From an uncultured Clostridia bacterium (GTDB lineage Bacteria > Bacillota > Dehalobacteriia > UBA4068): a DNA stretch of 62,742 nucleotides. The stretch lies in the NCBI GenBank assembly GCA_944390945.1, contig CALXRV010000027.1, forward strand, positions 1 through 62,742, in the 5' to 3' direction. The position numbers were made by a program, and so were the translations under genes. Of this stretch, positions 9,180 through 16,503 are shown piece by piece (position 1 is the stretch's first letter; every line of letters starts with the position of its first letter). The notes under the pieces are model-generated. The model made no database searches. It was not told where the DNA came from and saw only the letters and a list, made by a program, of their open reading frames with translations.

Positions 9180-10547
9180 TCAACAGCCTCCTTTCGTTTT
9201 GCCCCAGTGGGCGCCGTCGTGCCAAAACAACTCTCGCCTGCGACCGCCGTAAAGAAGGAATGCCAGCAGCACTCCAAGCACGACAGAATAGGTCCCGGCA
9301 CGGCTCAAGAAAGGGATCGGTACGCCGGTCAGCAGGAAAAAGCCGGTGGAACCGAACAGCATCACCAGAAACTGCAGGAAGATGGAGCAGACCGCAGCAG
9401 CGGCCACCGCCTGCTCCAGTCGATCCTCAACTGCCAGATATTGGCGGATACCCGCGGCGAACAGCCAGGTAAACAAGACCAGGGTCAACAGGCCAAACAC
9501 CAAACCCAGCCGGTTGACAAGATAGACAAAAACAAAATCGCTCTCGGCGACCGGCACATAAGCCGTACCGTCGCTGCCAAAGGCACCCCCCAGCAAAACC
9601 GCATTGCGTGCCTGAATCCCCTGATAAGCCGAACCATATGGATCCAGGGTTTCCAGATCTCGGAGAAGAGAAAAACGCAGCAGCAACTTCTCCTGGATGG
9701 CAGACGCTTTTTCCAGCAGGGAGAAGAGCTTTGTACCGGCCGCCATCCCCCGCTCGGCCAGGCTGCTGCAAACATCCAGCAGCAGCATGCCCAGCGCGCC
9801 CAGGCCGGCGGTAACGCCGATATTCAGCCCTGTACAACGCAGTGGGAAAAAAAGGGAACAAAGCACCATATGCAGCGCCAACAGCAACATCAGCGTACCC
9901 AGCTCATTGAGCAGGAGCAGGCTGCCCGCATTGAACAGCAGATAAGACCAGGCCAGCAGAAAGCGTCTGGACCAGCTCCATCCTTCCTGCGCACAGAGCA
10001 GGCCATAATAGAAAACTGCCGTCAACTTGATCAACTCCGTCAACTGGATGGAGCCGCTGCCGACAGAAAGCCAGGCCTTTGTCCCGCCTATCTCAGCTCC
10101 AAACAGGAACAGAGCAGCAAAAACAAGCAGATTTATACCTGCCAGAAGGATCAAAACCAGGCCGGGCTGCTGCCGGCAAAGACGTCTGCCACCTAGGAGC
10201 CAGCCAGCAAGGCAGATCCCGCCGCAAATCCCAGCCGCCCACCAGATACGAACCAGCATGGGCCCATAATCCGGATCCAGCAGGCATTGTAAGGCGGCTC
10301 CCAACAGGAGCAGGATAGCCGCTGCCATATGGAATTCCAAATCGCTGCCCAATGCTGCACCCAGCAGCAGAGAAAGGCAACATAACCCGATCAACGGCAA
10401 AAGCATGCCCAGGAATGCGTCGGCGGCCAGCGGGTCTTTCAGCTGCAACAAGCAGGCCAGCCCTGCTCCGGTCGCCAGCAGCAGGATAAACAGGTGGTAA
10501 GGAAGGTGGAATTCGCTCCGTCGGATCATAAACATACGCGCCTTCAT
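9180..10547 (-). CDS. rodA: FtsW/RodA/SpoVE-family glycosyltransferase
   Basis: A 455-residue polytopic membrane protein of the SEDS family, the peptidoglycan polymerase that works with a class B PBP. About ten hydrophobic helices are visible. The late segment GGAFGSDGTAYVPVAESDFVFVYLVNRLGL carries the conserved ESDF-type loop, and the C-terminal part has TGVPIPFLSRAGT, which matches the family's TG-PLPF-S-GG signature. The start at 10547 has GGAGG seven bases upstream; a GTG at 10565 is possible but has no ribosome site. It lies between the FHA gene and pbpA with almost no spacing, so coupled synthesis of the SEDS/PBP pair is likely. Confidence 0.92.
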   Translation of the reverse strand: MKARMFMIRRSEFHLPYHLFILLLATGAGLACLLQLKDPLAADAFLGMLLPLIGLCCLSLLLGAALGSDLEFHMAAAILLLLGAALQCLLDPDYGPMLVRIWWAAGICGGICLAGWLLGGRRLCRQQPGLVLILLAGINLLVFAALFLFGAEIGGTKAWLSVGSGSIQLTELIKLTAVFYYGLLCAQEGWSWSRRFLLAWSYLLFNAGSLLLLNELGTLMLLLALHMVLCSLFFPLRCTGLNIGVTAGLGALGMLLLDVCSSLAERGMAAGTKLFSLLEKASAIQEKLLLRFSLLRDLETLDPYGSAYQGIQARNAVLLGGAFGSDGTAYVPVAESDFVFVYLVNRLGLVFGLLTLVLFTWLFAAGIRQYLAVEDRLEQAVAAAAVCSIFLQFLVMLFGSTGFFLLTGVPIPFLSRAGTYSVVLGVLLAFLLYGGRRRELFWHDGAHWGKTKGGC

Positions 10548-10583
10548 CTCAATCCCTCCATTCACTACTTTGTTATTGCTGGA

Positions 10584-11132
10584 TTATCGCTGAAACTGTC
10601 GCGTCATGCTCCCGGCTTCGCGAACGCCGCCATGGCCGGCAGAGGTGCGCCCGGCTCCGGCAAGGCGAAAGGTCAGCTCAACATCTCCCAGCATCAGGAC
10701 AAGCCCATCCGTAATCTGTGTTCGGTGGATCCGTTTGCCATGCTGTTTGGTCCCGTTAAGGGAATCAAGATCCTCTAACCAAAGCCTCCCTTCCCGATCC
10801 TCTTCGATCCGCGCATGTGGACTGGATACATAATCGCTGGCCAGAACAAGATCTGCATCCTGTCGGCCGATAAAAAATCCATCCTCTTTTCCGTACAACG
10901 GGGCGGTATGTCTGCGGCGGCCATCGTTCCATTCCGCGATAAACTGCGGCAAAATCCGCGTCTCCGTACTCTGCAGCTGCTGCGCTGCCGCAGGCCTCCG
11001 CGCGCCAGATTCGCCTACCCCTGCATAGCGGCTGAACAGCTTAGCTTGGCCCGGCAAGCAGATACGCAGGATGACCAGGGCGATGATCAGAATAACCAAA
11101 ATAACGCCGACTTGAGATAACAATGTACTCAT
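10584..11132 (-). CDS. Membrane-anchored FHA-domain protein (FhaB-like)
   Basis: A 182-residue protein with an N-terminal membrane helix (residues 3-24, VGVILVILIIALVILR), a basic/polar linker and a C-terminal forkhead-associated domain. FHA hallmarks are visible: FFIGRQ, the SSPHARI histidine motif and SLNGTKQHG. FHA domains bind phosphothreonine, so this is the likely reader or scaffold for the kinase in the same operon. GGAGG lies before the ATG at 11132, and upstream in-frame codons run into a terminator and were not used. It is the first gene of the fha-rodA-pbpA-HTH-kinase-phosphatase unit, an order close to the mycobacterial pknB operon. Confidence 0.88.
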   Translation of the reverse strand: MSTLLSQVGVILVILIIALVILRICLPGQAKLFSRYAGVGESGARRPAAAQQLQSTETRILPQFIAEWNDGRRRHTAPLYGKEDGFFIGRQDADLVLASDYVSSPHARIEEDREGRLWLEDLDSLNGTKQHGKRIHRTQITDGLVLMLGDVELTFRLAGAGRTSAGHGGVREAGSMTRQFQR

Positions 11133-11157
11133 GAATGCCACCTCCGTTTTTTCTTCC

Positions 11158-11179
11158 AGTATAGCAAGCGGTCCGGACC
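11158..11179 (-). promoter_or_regulatory. Candidate extended -10 promoter of the FHA operon
   Basis: On the minus strand TGCTATACT (TATACT at 11158-11163) is an extended -10 box about 25 bases upstream of the FHA start. A perfect 10-bp palindrome, ggtccggacc (11170-11179), sits where the spacer would be and could be an operator. No good -35 is seen, as expected for an extended -10 promoter. Confidence 0.45.
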
Positions 11180-11196
11180 ACTCTGTAGAAAAATTA

Positions 11197-11228
11197 CCCA
11201 AAAAAAGCAGGCCTCCGAAGAGGCCTGC
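11197..11228 (-). terminator. Terminator downstream of lysR
   Basis: On the minus strand a perfect 9-bp stem, gcaggcctc / gaggcctgc, closes a TTCG tetraloop and is followed by a run of seven T. It ends transcripts coming from the LysR gene before the FHA promoter. Confidence 0.85.
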
Positions 11229-11359
11229 CCTGATGATCATCAAACTAACCATACCCTGCAGTCTGCAGCAATCCATATCTTACCCCCCGCGTCGGTCGCA
11301 TCCGCGCCACGCTTCCCCCCTAATCCTGCCGCAAGCAGGCTTGGCGTCCTTCAACCTTA

Positions 11360-12259
11360 TCATTGCGGAATCGTTTCACGCCGGTGCAGGACAAAATCGA
11401 TGAAGGCGCGCGCGGCTGGCGAAGGGATATCCTTTTTACGCCGAACCAGATACAGCCAGCGCGTCGCCGTTTCATCCAGAGGCCAAGACAAAAGCTCGCC
11501 AAAACGAACATAATCTTCCGCTGCGCGGGCAGAAAGAACGGCTATGCCCAGGCCAGCGGCAACCGCGCGTTTGATCGCCTCTGGATCGTCCATCTCTGCG
11601 ATCACATGTGGTTTGACACCAGGCAGACTGCGCTGCAGATAGCGCTCAAATTCACGGCGCGTGCCGGAACCAGCCTCTCTGCTGATCATCGGCTGTGTCA
11701 GCAAAGCAGCCAGTGGTGAAGGCTCTGCCAGCATACGACGATAAACAGGCTTATCCGGCAGAATCAAGGCCAGCCGGTCCTCTGCCACCGGCAAAAACTC
11801 GCAGCTTTCCTCCGACTCAGCGCTGCCGCAGAAGCCGATCTCCGCTGCTCCCTCGCGCAAACGGCGCAATACGCCTGCGCTGTCTGCACGCAGGATATTG
11901 AAACTGATCTCAGGATGCTGTGCATGGTACTCCGCAACCAGCTCGGGCAGCAAATATTGGGCCGGCACTGAGGATGCTGCAATATCAATGCTGCCATTTT
12001 CCGCGCCACCGCGCATCGCAGCCAGCGCTTCGCCACGCAAAGCCAGCATGCGCCGGGCATAGACATAAAAGCGCCTGCCGCTTTCCGTTGGGCGAATCTC
12101 CTTGCCACCACGCTCTAGCAATCTCTGTCCCAATTCGTTTTCCAGCGTCGAAATATGCGCGCTGATCGTCGGCTGTGTCAAATAAAGCTTTTCACCAGCC
12201 CGTGAAAAACCCCCTTCTTCCACAACCGCAAGAAACACTTCCAACTGACGAAAATCCAT
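11360..12259 (-). CDS. LysR-family regulator, selenium-metabolism type
   Basis: A 299-residue LysR regulator: an N-terminal winged HTH (FSRAGEKLYLTQPTISAHIS, about residues 17-36) and a two-lobed periplasmic-binding-like effector domain. The start at 12259 is preceded by a GTGAGGTG ribosome site, and an ATG further upstream would overlap the promoter region. It is divergent from selD with about 100 bases between the start codons. The N-terminal sequence and position match the LysR group that is regularly found beside selenium genes in Clostridia. That makes selenium- or selD-linked control likely, but the ligand is unknown and the assignment rests on context. Confidence 0.82.
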   Translation of the reverse strand: MDFRQLEVFLAVVEEGGFSRAGEKLYLTQPTISAHISTLENELGQRLLERGGKEIRPTESGRRFYVYARRMLALRGEALAAMRGGAENGSIDIAASSVPAQYLLPELVAEYHAQHPEISFNILRADSAGVLRRLREGAAEIGFCGSAESEESCEFLPVAEDRLALILPDKPVYRRMLAEPSPLAALLTQPMISREAGSGTRREFERYLQRSLPGVKPHVIAEMDDPEAIKRAVAAGLGIAVLSARAAEDYVRFGELLSWPLDETATRWLYLVRRKKDIPSPAARAFIDFVLHRRETIPQ

Positions 12260-12279
12260 AGGCACCTCACTGCGGCATC

Positions 12280-12308
12280 TTGCCATTTGCCGCGATTTCC
12301 GTTATGAT
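12280..12308 (+). promoter_or_regulatory. Sigma-70-type promoter of selD
   Basis: TTGCCA (12280-12285), a 17-base spacer, then TATGAT (12303-12308). Transcription would start near 12315, about 50 bases before the selD ATG. Confidence 0.6.
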
Positions 12309-12363
12309 AGAGCTGCAATCCGACAACGGAGCAAAACATGATCAACCGGGAAGGGGTGAAAAA

Positions 12364-13404
12364 ATGGCAGATCAGAAAGTACGCCTTTCACAGATGACGG
12401 CCAGTGCCGGCTGAGCGGCAAAACTGGGCCCTGATGTCCTCGCGCAGGTACTGCGCGACTTACCAAATCTCTACGATCCCAACCTGCTGGTCGGCTATGA
12501 CGGCGCGGATGACGCCTGCGTCTACCAGCTGAATGCAGAACAGGCATTGGTACAGACCGTCGATTTCTTCCCGCCCATGGTCGATGATCCCTACCTGTTC
12601 GGCCGCATTGCAGCAGCGAACGCACTTTCCGATGTTTATGCCATGGGTGGCAAACCGCTGCTAGCCATGAACCTGCTTTGTTTCCCCAGCTGTCTGAGCA
12701 CCGCAGTCGCCAGGGATATCCTGGCCGGCGGCCAGAGCATGGCGGCGGAAGCCGGCATCGTAATCGCTGGCGGCCACAGCATACAGGATAATGAACCAAA
12801 ATACGGCATGTGCGTCACCGGGCTGGTGAACCCAGCGCGGTTGTGGGCAAACCGCGGCGCGCAGCCGGGCGATCAATTGATCCTCACCAAACCGCTGGGC
12901 AGCGGTATCCTGGTCACGGCAGCAAAAGGCGATCTGCTCGACATGAACGGGCTGGAACCCGCAGTTCGCGTAATGACCCAGCTTAACCGCCGTGCAGCGG
13001 AGATAGCCGCCGGGTTTACCATCCACGCCTGCACGGATATCACCGGTTTTGGTCTGATCGGCCATGCGCTGGAAATGGCGGAAGGCAGCGATGTAACCTT
13101 GCGCATCTTCGGACGCGATGTACCGCTGATCGCCGGCGCAGCCGAACTGGCACAGATGGGCATTATCCCTGCAGGCGCCTACAACAACCGTGCGCATGCC
13201 GGGGAACGCATCGAGATCGCAGACGCATTGCCACTGGAAATCAGCGATATTTGCTGCGATCCGCAGACTTCCGGCGGGCTGCTCCTGGCAGTCGCCGCGG
13301 AAGATGCGACGCGGTTACTGTCCGCCTTGCAGGCAGAGCTGCCAGATTGCCGGATCATCGGCCGCGTTGAAACCAAGAGTAGCCATCCGCTGCTGCTGGA
13401 ATAA
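12364..13404 (+). CDS. selD: Selenophosphate synthetase with selenocysteine (UGA codon 17)
   Basis: A 346-residue SelD that makes selenophosphate from selenide and ATP for selenocysteine and selenouridine synthesis. The frame from the ATG at 12364 (MADQKVRLSQM, ribosome site GAAGGGG) continues through an in-frame TGA at codon 17 and on without a break to 13404. Codon 17 is the catalytic Cys/Sec position of E. coli SelD, and the essential lysine follows at K20 (G-U-A-A-K-L-G-P). Further family motifs are VGYDGADDACVY, VQTVDFFPP and the C-terminal CCDPQTSGG. The total length matches E. coli SelD. If the TGA were a true stop, an ATG at 12547 would give a protein lacking the ATP-binding N-terminus, which is unlikely. 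It probably leads a short operon with the glycosylase gene. Confidence 0.93.
12411..12447 (+). promoter_or_regulatory. Candidate bacterial SECIS element at the selD UGA
   Basis: The TGA codon (12412-12414) opens a foldable segment. CTG (12411-12413) can pair with CAG (12445-12447), GCG (12415-12417) with CGC (12441-12443) and GG (12426-12427) with CC (12438-12439), leaving an apical loop of about 8-10 bases. Position and size fit a bacterial SECIS. The fold was drawn by eye, so the exact stem is tentative. Confidence 0.5.
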
Positions 13405-13415
13405 AACCCGCTTTA

Positions 13416-14012
13416 ATGTATTGGCTGAAACGAAATGGAAATATCTCATTTCAGAATAATTATATGACGTCTACCGCTGAAAGTCAAAGGAAAAGTCGAT
13501 CTGCGAATCGGCGAACACGGCCGTTAGCCCGGGAAGTAGTTGTGGAGGCGTTGCCTCCTTTCTGGCAGAACGATTCTCGCCTGCTCATTCTGGGCTCCTT
13601 CCCCTCCAGCCGTTCACGGCAGGCAGGCTTCTATTACGCCAACCCGCGCAACCGCTTCTGGCAGGTACTGGCAGCGATATTTGCCGTGCCGCTGCCGCAG
13701 GATGAGGCGGCACAGCGCGAACTGTTGCGCCGGCAGCGGATCGCACTATGGGATGTCGTCGCCAGCTGTGAAATCAGCGGCTCCAGCGACAGCAGCATCC
13801 AGGCAGCGCGGGCAAATGATCTCCGTCCTCTGCTCGCTGCTGCGCCAATCAGCCGTATCTGCCTGAACGGAGGCACGGCAGCGCGCCTTTATCGGCAGCA
13901 GGTCTATCCTGTTCTGCAGCGCGAAGCGCTTTGTCTGCCTTCAACCAGCGCGGCAAATGCTGCCTGGAGCCTGGAACGGCTGGTCGCCGCCTGGCGCGGC
14001 ATCGTGGAATAG
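13416..14012 (+). CDS. DNA-deoxyinosine (hypoxanthine) glycosylase, UDG superfamily
   Basis: A protein of up to 198 residues resembling the hypoxanthine-DNA glycosylase branch of the uracil-DNA glycosylase superfamily, which removes deaminated adenine from DNA. Visible motifs are LLILGSFPSSRSRQAGFYYANPRNRFW near residue 55 and IALWDVVASCEISGSSDSSI in the middle. LNGGTAA and the C-terminal LPSTSAANAAW come later. The start is uncertain. Neither the ATG at 13416 nor the one at 13464 has a ribosome site, while a GTG at 13542 has GGAAG upstream and would begin just before the conserved domain. The first 40 residues are basic and unconserved in look. It follows selD by 11 bases, and no functional link to selenium is evident. 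Confidence 0.72.
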   Translation: MYWLKRNGNISFQNNYMTSTAESQRKSRSANRRTRPLAREVVVEALPPFWQNDSRLLILGSFPSSRSRQAGFYYANPRNRFWQVLAAIFAVPLPQDEAAQRELLRRQRIALWDVVASCEISGSSDSSIQAARANDLRPLLAAAPISRICLNGGTAARLYRQQVYPVLQREALCLPSTSAANAAWSLERLVAAWRGIVE

Positions 14013-14054
14013 CGTACAGAACGCCGCGCAAAGCACTTCATCAAATCTGATCAT

Positions 14055-14084
14055 GCGCCTCGCCAGCCACAGCCGGCGAGGCGC
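14055..14084. terminator. Bidirectional terminator hairpin
   Basis: A perfect 10-bp stem (gcgcctcgcc / ggcgaggcgc) with a 10-base loop lies between the convergent glycosylase and flavodoxin-like genes. It is followed by gttta on the plus strand. Confidence 0.7.
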
Positions 14085-14121
14085 GTTTATCATCTGCCTT
14101 CTGCGGGCAAATCATTATCGC

Positions 14122-15186
14122 TCAGCAGCCAGTCACAATCCGGTCGGCAAACGCGGCTGCCCGCGCTCCGATCCCCGGCAGGCGTAAAACACTGCCGGCA
14201 TCATTCGCCGTTTCCGTCATCGCAAAGCGGGCGGGCAGAAAAAAGGTTTTATTCATATTCAAGGCAGCGATCAGCTGCCCGGCAACAATATCACTGCCGG
14301 AATAACCGCTGACCACAATCGCATAAAGACGCTTGTCATAAAAACGACGGCGGCGGAAAAGCGCGGTCAGGCGATTGACAAAAGCCGTCAGATTGGCGGA
14401 CAGCGCATCGTTATAATTCGGGCAGAGCAACAGCAGCGCATCACACCACTCAATCGCCGGCTCCACATCCTCAACCATCACGCCACCGTAAAAGCATCCG
14501 CCGCGCTCGCCAAAATGCAGGCACATCGTATAGGGGCAGCCGCTGCAATCCGCCACCGCGCCATTACGCAGATTGATCTCGCGGATATCAAACCCCTGAT
14601 CCGTGGTAAAACGCTGCTGCACGAGCTGCCAGAGCCCAAGTGTGTTCGAAGTGCGGTGACTGGAAGCATGAATGGCGGCAATCCGCCGGGCAGGCGGCAA
14701 TGTCGGCTGTCCGAACAACCTTTGTACCAGATCTGCTGCCGCATTCTGATAGGCGGTGAATTCGTCGGTCGCCTGCAGCTGTGCCAGTACATGGAAATTC
14801 TGCAGCGAGCCCGTACCCTCGACCAGGGGTCGGCCGATGAAAGCGCAGCCGCTGCGATTGGCGGCAAAGACGAGCTCGCGTGCGACGGATTTCGTATATA
14901 GTTCGCTCCAACCGTCGACCAACAATGCGCCCAGGCAGTCTGTGAACATATCCGGCTGCAGGCGAATTTGCTTCAGCATGGCATAATATTCCAAATTGAC
15001 CCCGCTTTCGCCCAACACCACCGCAAAAAGGATCCGCCTGCCGTGCAGCGGACGCAAATCAGCTGCATGTTCGATCACCTCTGCCTGCGGGCAGTTGGCA
15101 AAAACCTGCGTCAGTATCCCGTTAATTCGTTCCCGCTTTGCTCGCTCCGGGCAGAGCGGCATGATGACAGTCAGTTCATCTTTCAT
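14122..15186 (-). CDS. Flavodoxin-fold / FMN-reductase-like protein
   Basis: A 354-residue protein. The C-terminal 190 residues look like the NADPH-dependent FMN reductase/flavodoxin fold: IAAIHASSHRTSNT phosphate loop, NGAVADCSGCPYTMC cysteine motif, DALLLLCPNYNDALSANLTAFVNRL and a late small-residue segment. The N-terminal 170 residues are unfamiliar and may form a second alpha/beta domain. The ATG at 15186 overlaps the stop of the preceding dehydrogenase-like gene by 11 bases and has GGGGAGGGG upstream, so translation is coupled. It is the last gene of the three-gene unit headed by the 1618-residue protein. It probably carries electrons with FMN; the partner is unknown. Confidence 0.65.
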   Translation of the reverse strand: MKDELTVIMPLCPERAKRERINGILTQVFANCPQAEVIEHAADLRPLHGRRILFAVVLGESGVNLEYYAMLKQIRLQPDMFTDCLGALLVDGWSELYTKSVARELVFAANRSGCAFIGRPLVEGTGSLQNFHVLAQLQATDEFTAYQNAAADLVQRLFGQPTLPPARRIAAIHASSHRTSNTLGLWQLVQQRFTTDQGFDIREINLRNGAVADCSGCPYTMCLHFGERGGCFYGGVMVEDVEPAIEWCDALLLLCPNYNDALSANLTAFVNRLTALFRRRRFYDKRLYAIVVSGYSGSDIVAGQLIAALNMNKTFFLPARFAMTETANDAGSVLRLPGIGARAAAFADRIVTGC

Positions 15187-16477
15187 CGCAGCACCCCTCC
15201 CCCTTTGCGGCAAGTTTTGCCCCCTGCTGCTGCCGCAAAGCCTGCGCCGCCTGACCCAGCCTGTCCAGCAGCAGTGGCGGCAGAGGCTTTAGCTCTGTTT
15301 CCGGACCAGCAGCTGTCTCGCGCAGCCGCGCACCGAAAAAGATATCGCCCAGCCGCGCCGCGCCATGATACCAGTCGCCGCGCAGCGTGGCCAACAACGA
15401 AAGCGCACCGGAACTGAGCGCAGGCGCAACATAGGGCTTGAACCCAAGCGCGCGCATCTGCAGGTTAGCCTTCACCACCTGTTGAGTCAGCTGCCGCGAC
15501 AGCAGATCATCATAATCCATCAATGAGTTCGCCACCACCAGATCCGCACCATGCGGCCCGTAAACTGCACCTTCCGTGATAAAGGTGGCAAAGCGCGCAT
15601 CCTGCTCGGCATAATAGCGGGCCCGTGCATACATGACCCCCAGACCATAGCCGCGAATCTGGCAGCAAAACAAACCCTCGCCGTCAAAGCGGCCCGTTTC
15701 ATCCCGATTGCTTTCCGACCAGGCGGCCTGGCAGAGCAAATCGACCGGATCGCTAACCACGGCGAACAGCCCACGGAAGCGTGCCGCACGCGCAGCCCGA
15801 GCATAAGCGGCGATAATCCGACGGTTGGCCGCATATTGCGCCATACGTACGTCCATCTCGCCGCTGCCAGGCGGTGGTACGCCGGCAGAAGCGCAGAAAA
15901 CAAAGACATCACAGGCGAACAGCTGCTCAGCGGAAAGGATCCGCACCGGCGGTAAGGCTGGACTGCCGCCGGGCATGACGATCTGATTCAGTTCAAATTC
16001 CCAGCGTGCACAGCGTGCTGCATCCAGGTCATAAATACCGATCTCGCGAATGCAGTCCCCGCCCAGCAAACGCAGCCCGATCAGCAGATTTGCGCCGACA
16101 TCCCCCAATGCCAGCACATGTACGCGCCTCCGCGCCGGCATGCCAGGCGAAGCCAGCAGCTCCGGCCAGCGCGGATGCATCAGATCGACCGCGCGCAGGC
16201 GACGCGCAGCAATACGGCCGGCCAGATAGGCATCAGCTGCCAACGCGGCCGGCACGTCCGCCAGCGAGCTCGCATCCAACCAGGTATAATCCTCCTTCGG
16301 CATCGCCAACTGCCGGATATCGCTGACAGCAAAGCATTCGCGCCGTGCGGCAGTAGCGCCGGAAAAAAGAAAGCAGCAATCCTCATCCGCCGCTAAAGGC
16401 TGCGCCGGTACGGCCTGCGGCGGCAATACCGCACCACAGGCCAGCTGCCCACCAATACGGCCATAACGATATTCCAT
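15176..16477 (-). CDS. Lactate/malate dehydrogenase-like protein
   Basis: A 433-residue protein with a central Rossmann segment resembling the lactate/malate dehydrogenase superfamily: VHVLALGDVGANLLIGLRLLGG, then the acidic IGIYDLD that would bind the NAD ribose, VFVFCASAGVPPPG and VVSDPVDLL (the NPVD position). GPHGADLVVANS resembles the catalytic-histidine loop. An extra N-terminal domain of about 120 residues is not part of normal LDH/MDH. GGGGG lies before the ATG at 16477. It starts 26 bases after the stop of the 1618-residue gene and overlaps the next gene. It is probably not a housekeeping lactate dehydrogenase, and the substrate is unknown. Confidence 0.65.
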   Translation of the reverse strand: MEYRYGRIGGQLACGAVLPPQAVPAQPLAADEDCCFLFSGATAARRECFAVSDIRQLAMPKEDYTWLDASSLADVPAALAADAYLAGRIAARRLRAVDLMHPRWPELLASPGMPARRRVHVLALGDVGANLLIGLRLLGGDCIREIGIYDLDAARCARWEFELNQIVMPGGSPALPPVRILSAEQLFACDVFVFCASAGVPPPGSGEMDVRMAQYAANRRIIAAYARAARAARFRGLFAVVSDPVDLLCQAAWSESNRDETGRFDGEGLFCCQIRGYGLGVMYARARYYAEQDARFATFITEGAVYGPHGADLVVANSLMDYDDLLSRQLTQQVVKANLQMRALGFKPYVAPALSSGALSLLATLRGDWYHGAARLGDIFFGARLRETAAGPETELKPLPPLLLDRLGQAAQALRQQQGAKLAAKGEGCCDER

Positions 16478-16503
16478 ACGCGCCCCCATTCAACGACAGG
16501 GCA

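Noticed and set aside
12364..12546. selD as a pseudogene interrupted by TGA
   Set aside because: The TGA falls exactly on the catalytic Cys/Sec codon, the frame is intact on both sides and a SECIS-like fold follows.
15176..16477. Housekeeping lactate dehydrogenase
   Set aside because: The Rossmann motifs fit only loosely and there is a large extra N-terminal domain, so a named ldh call is not supported.
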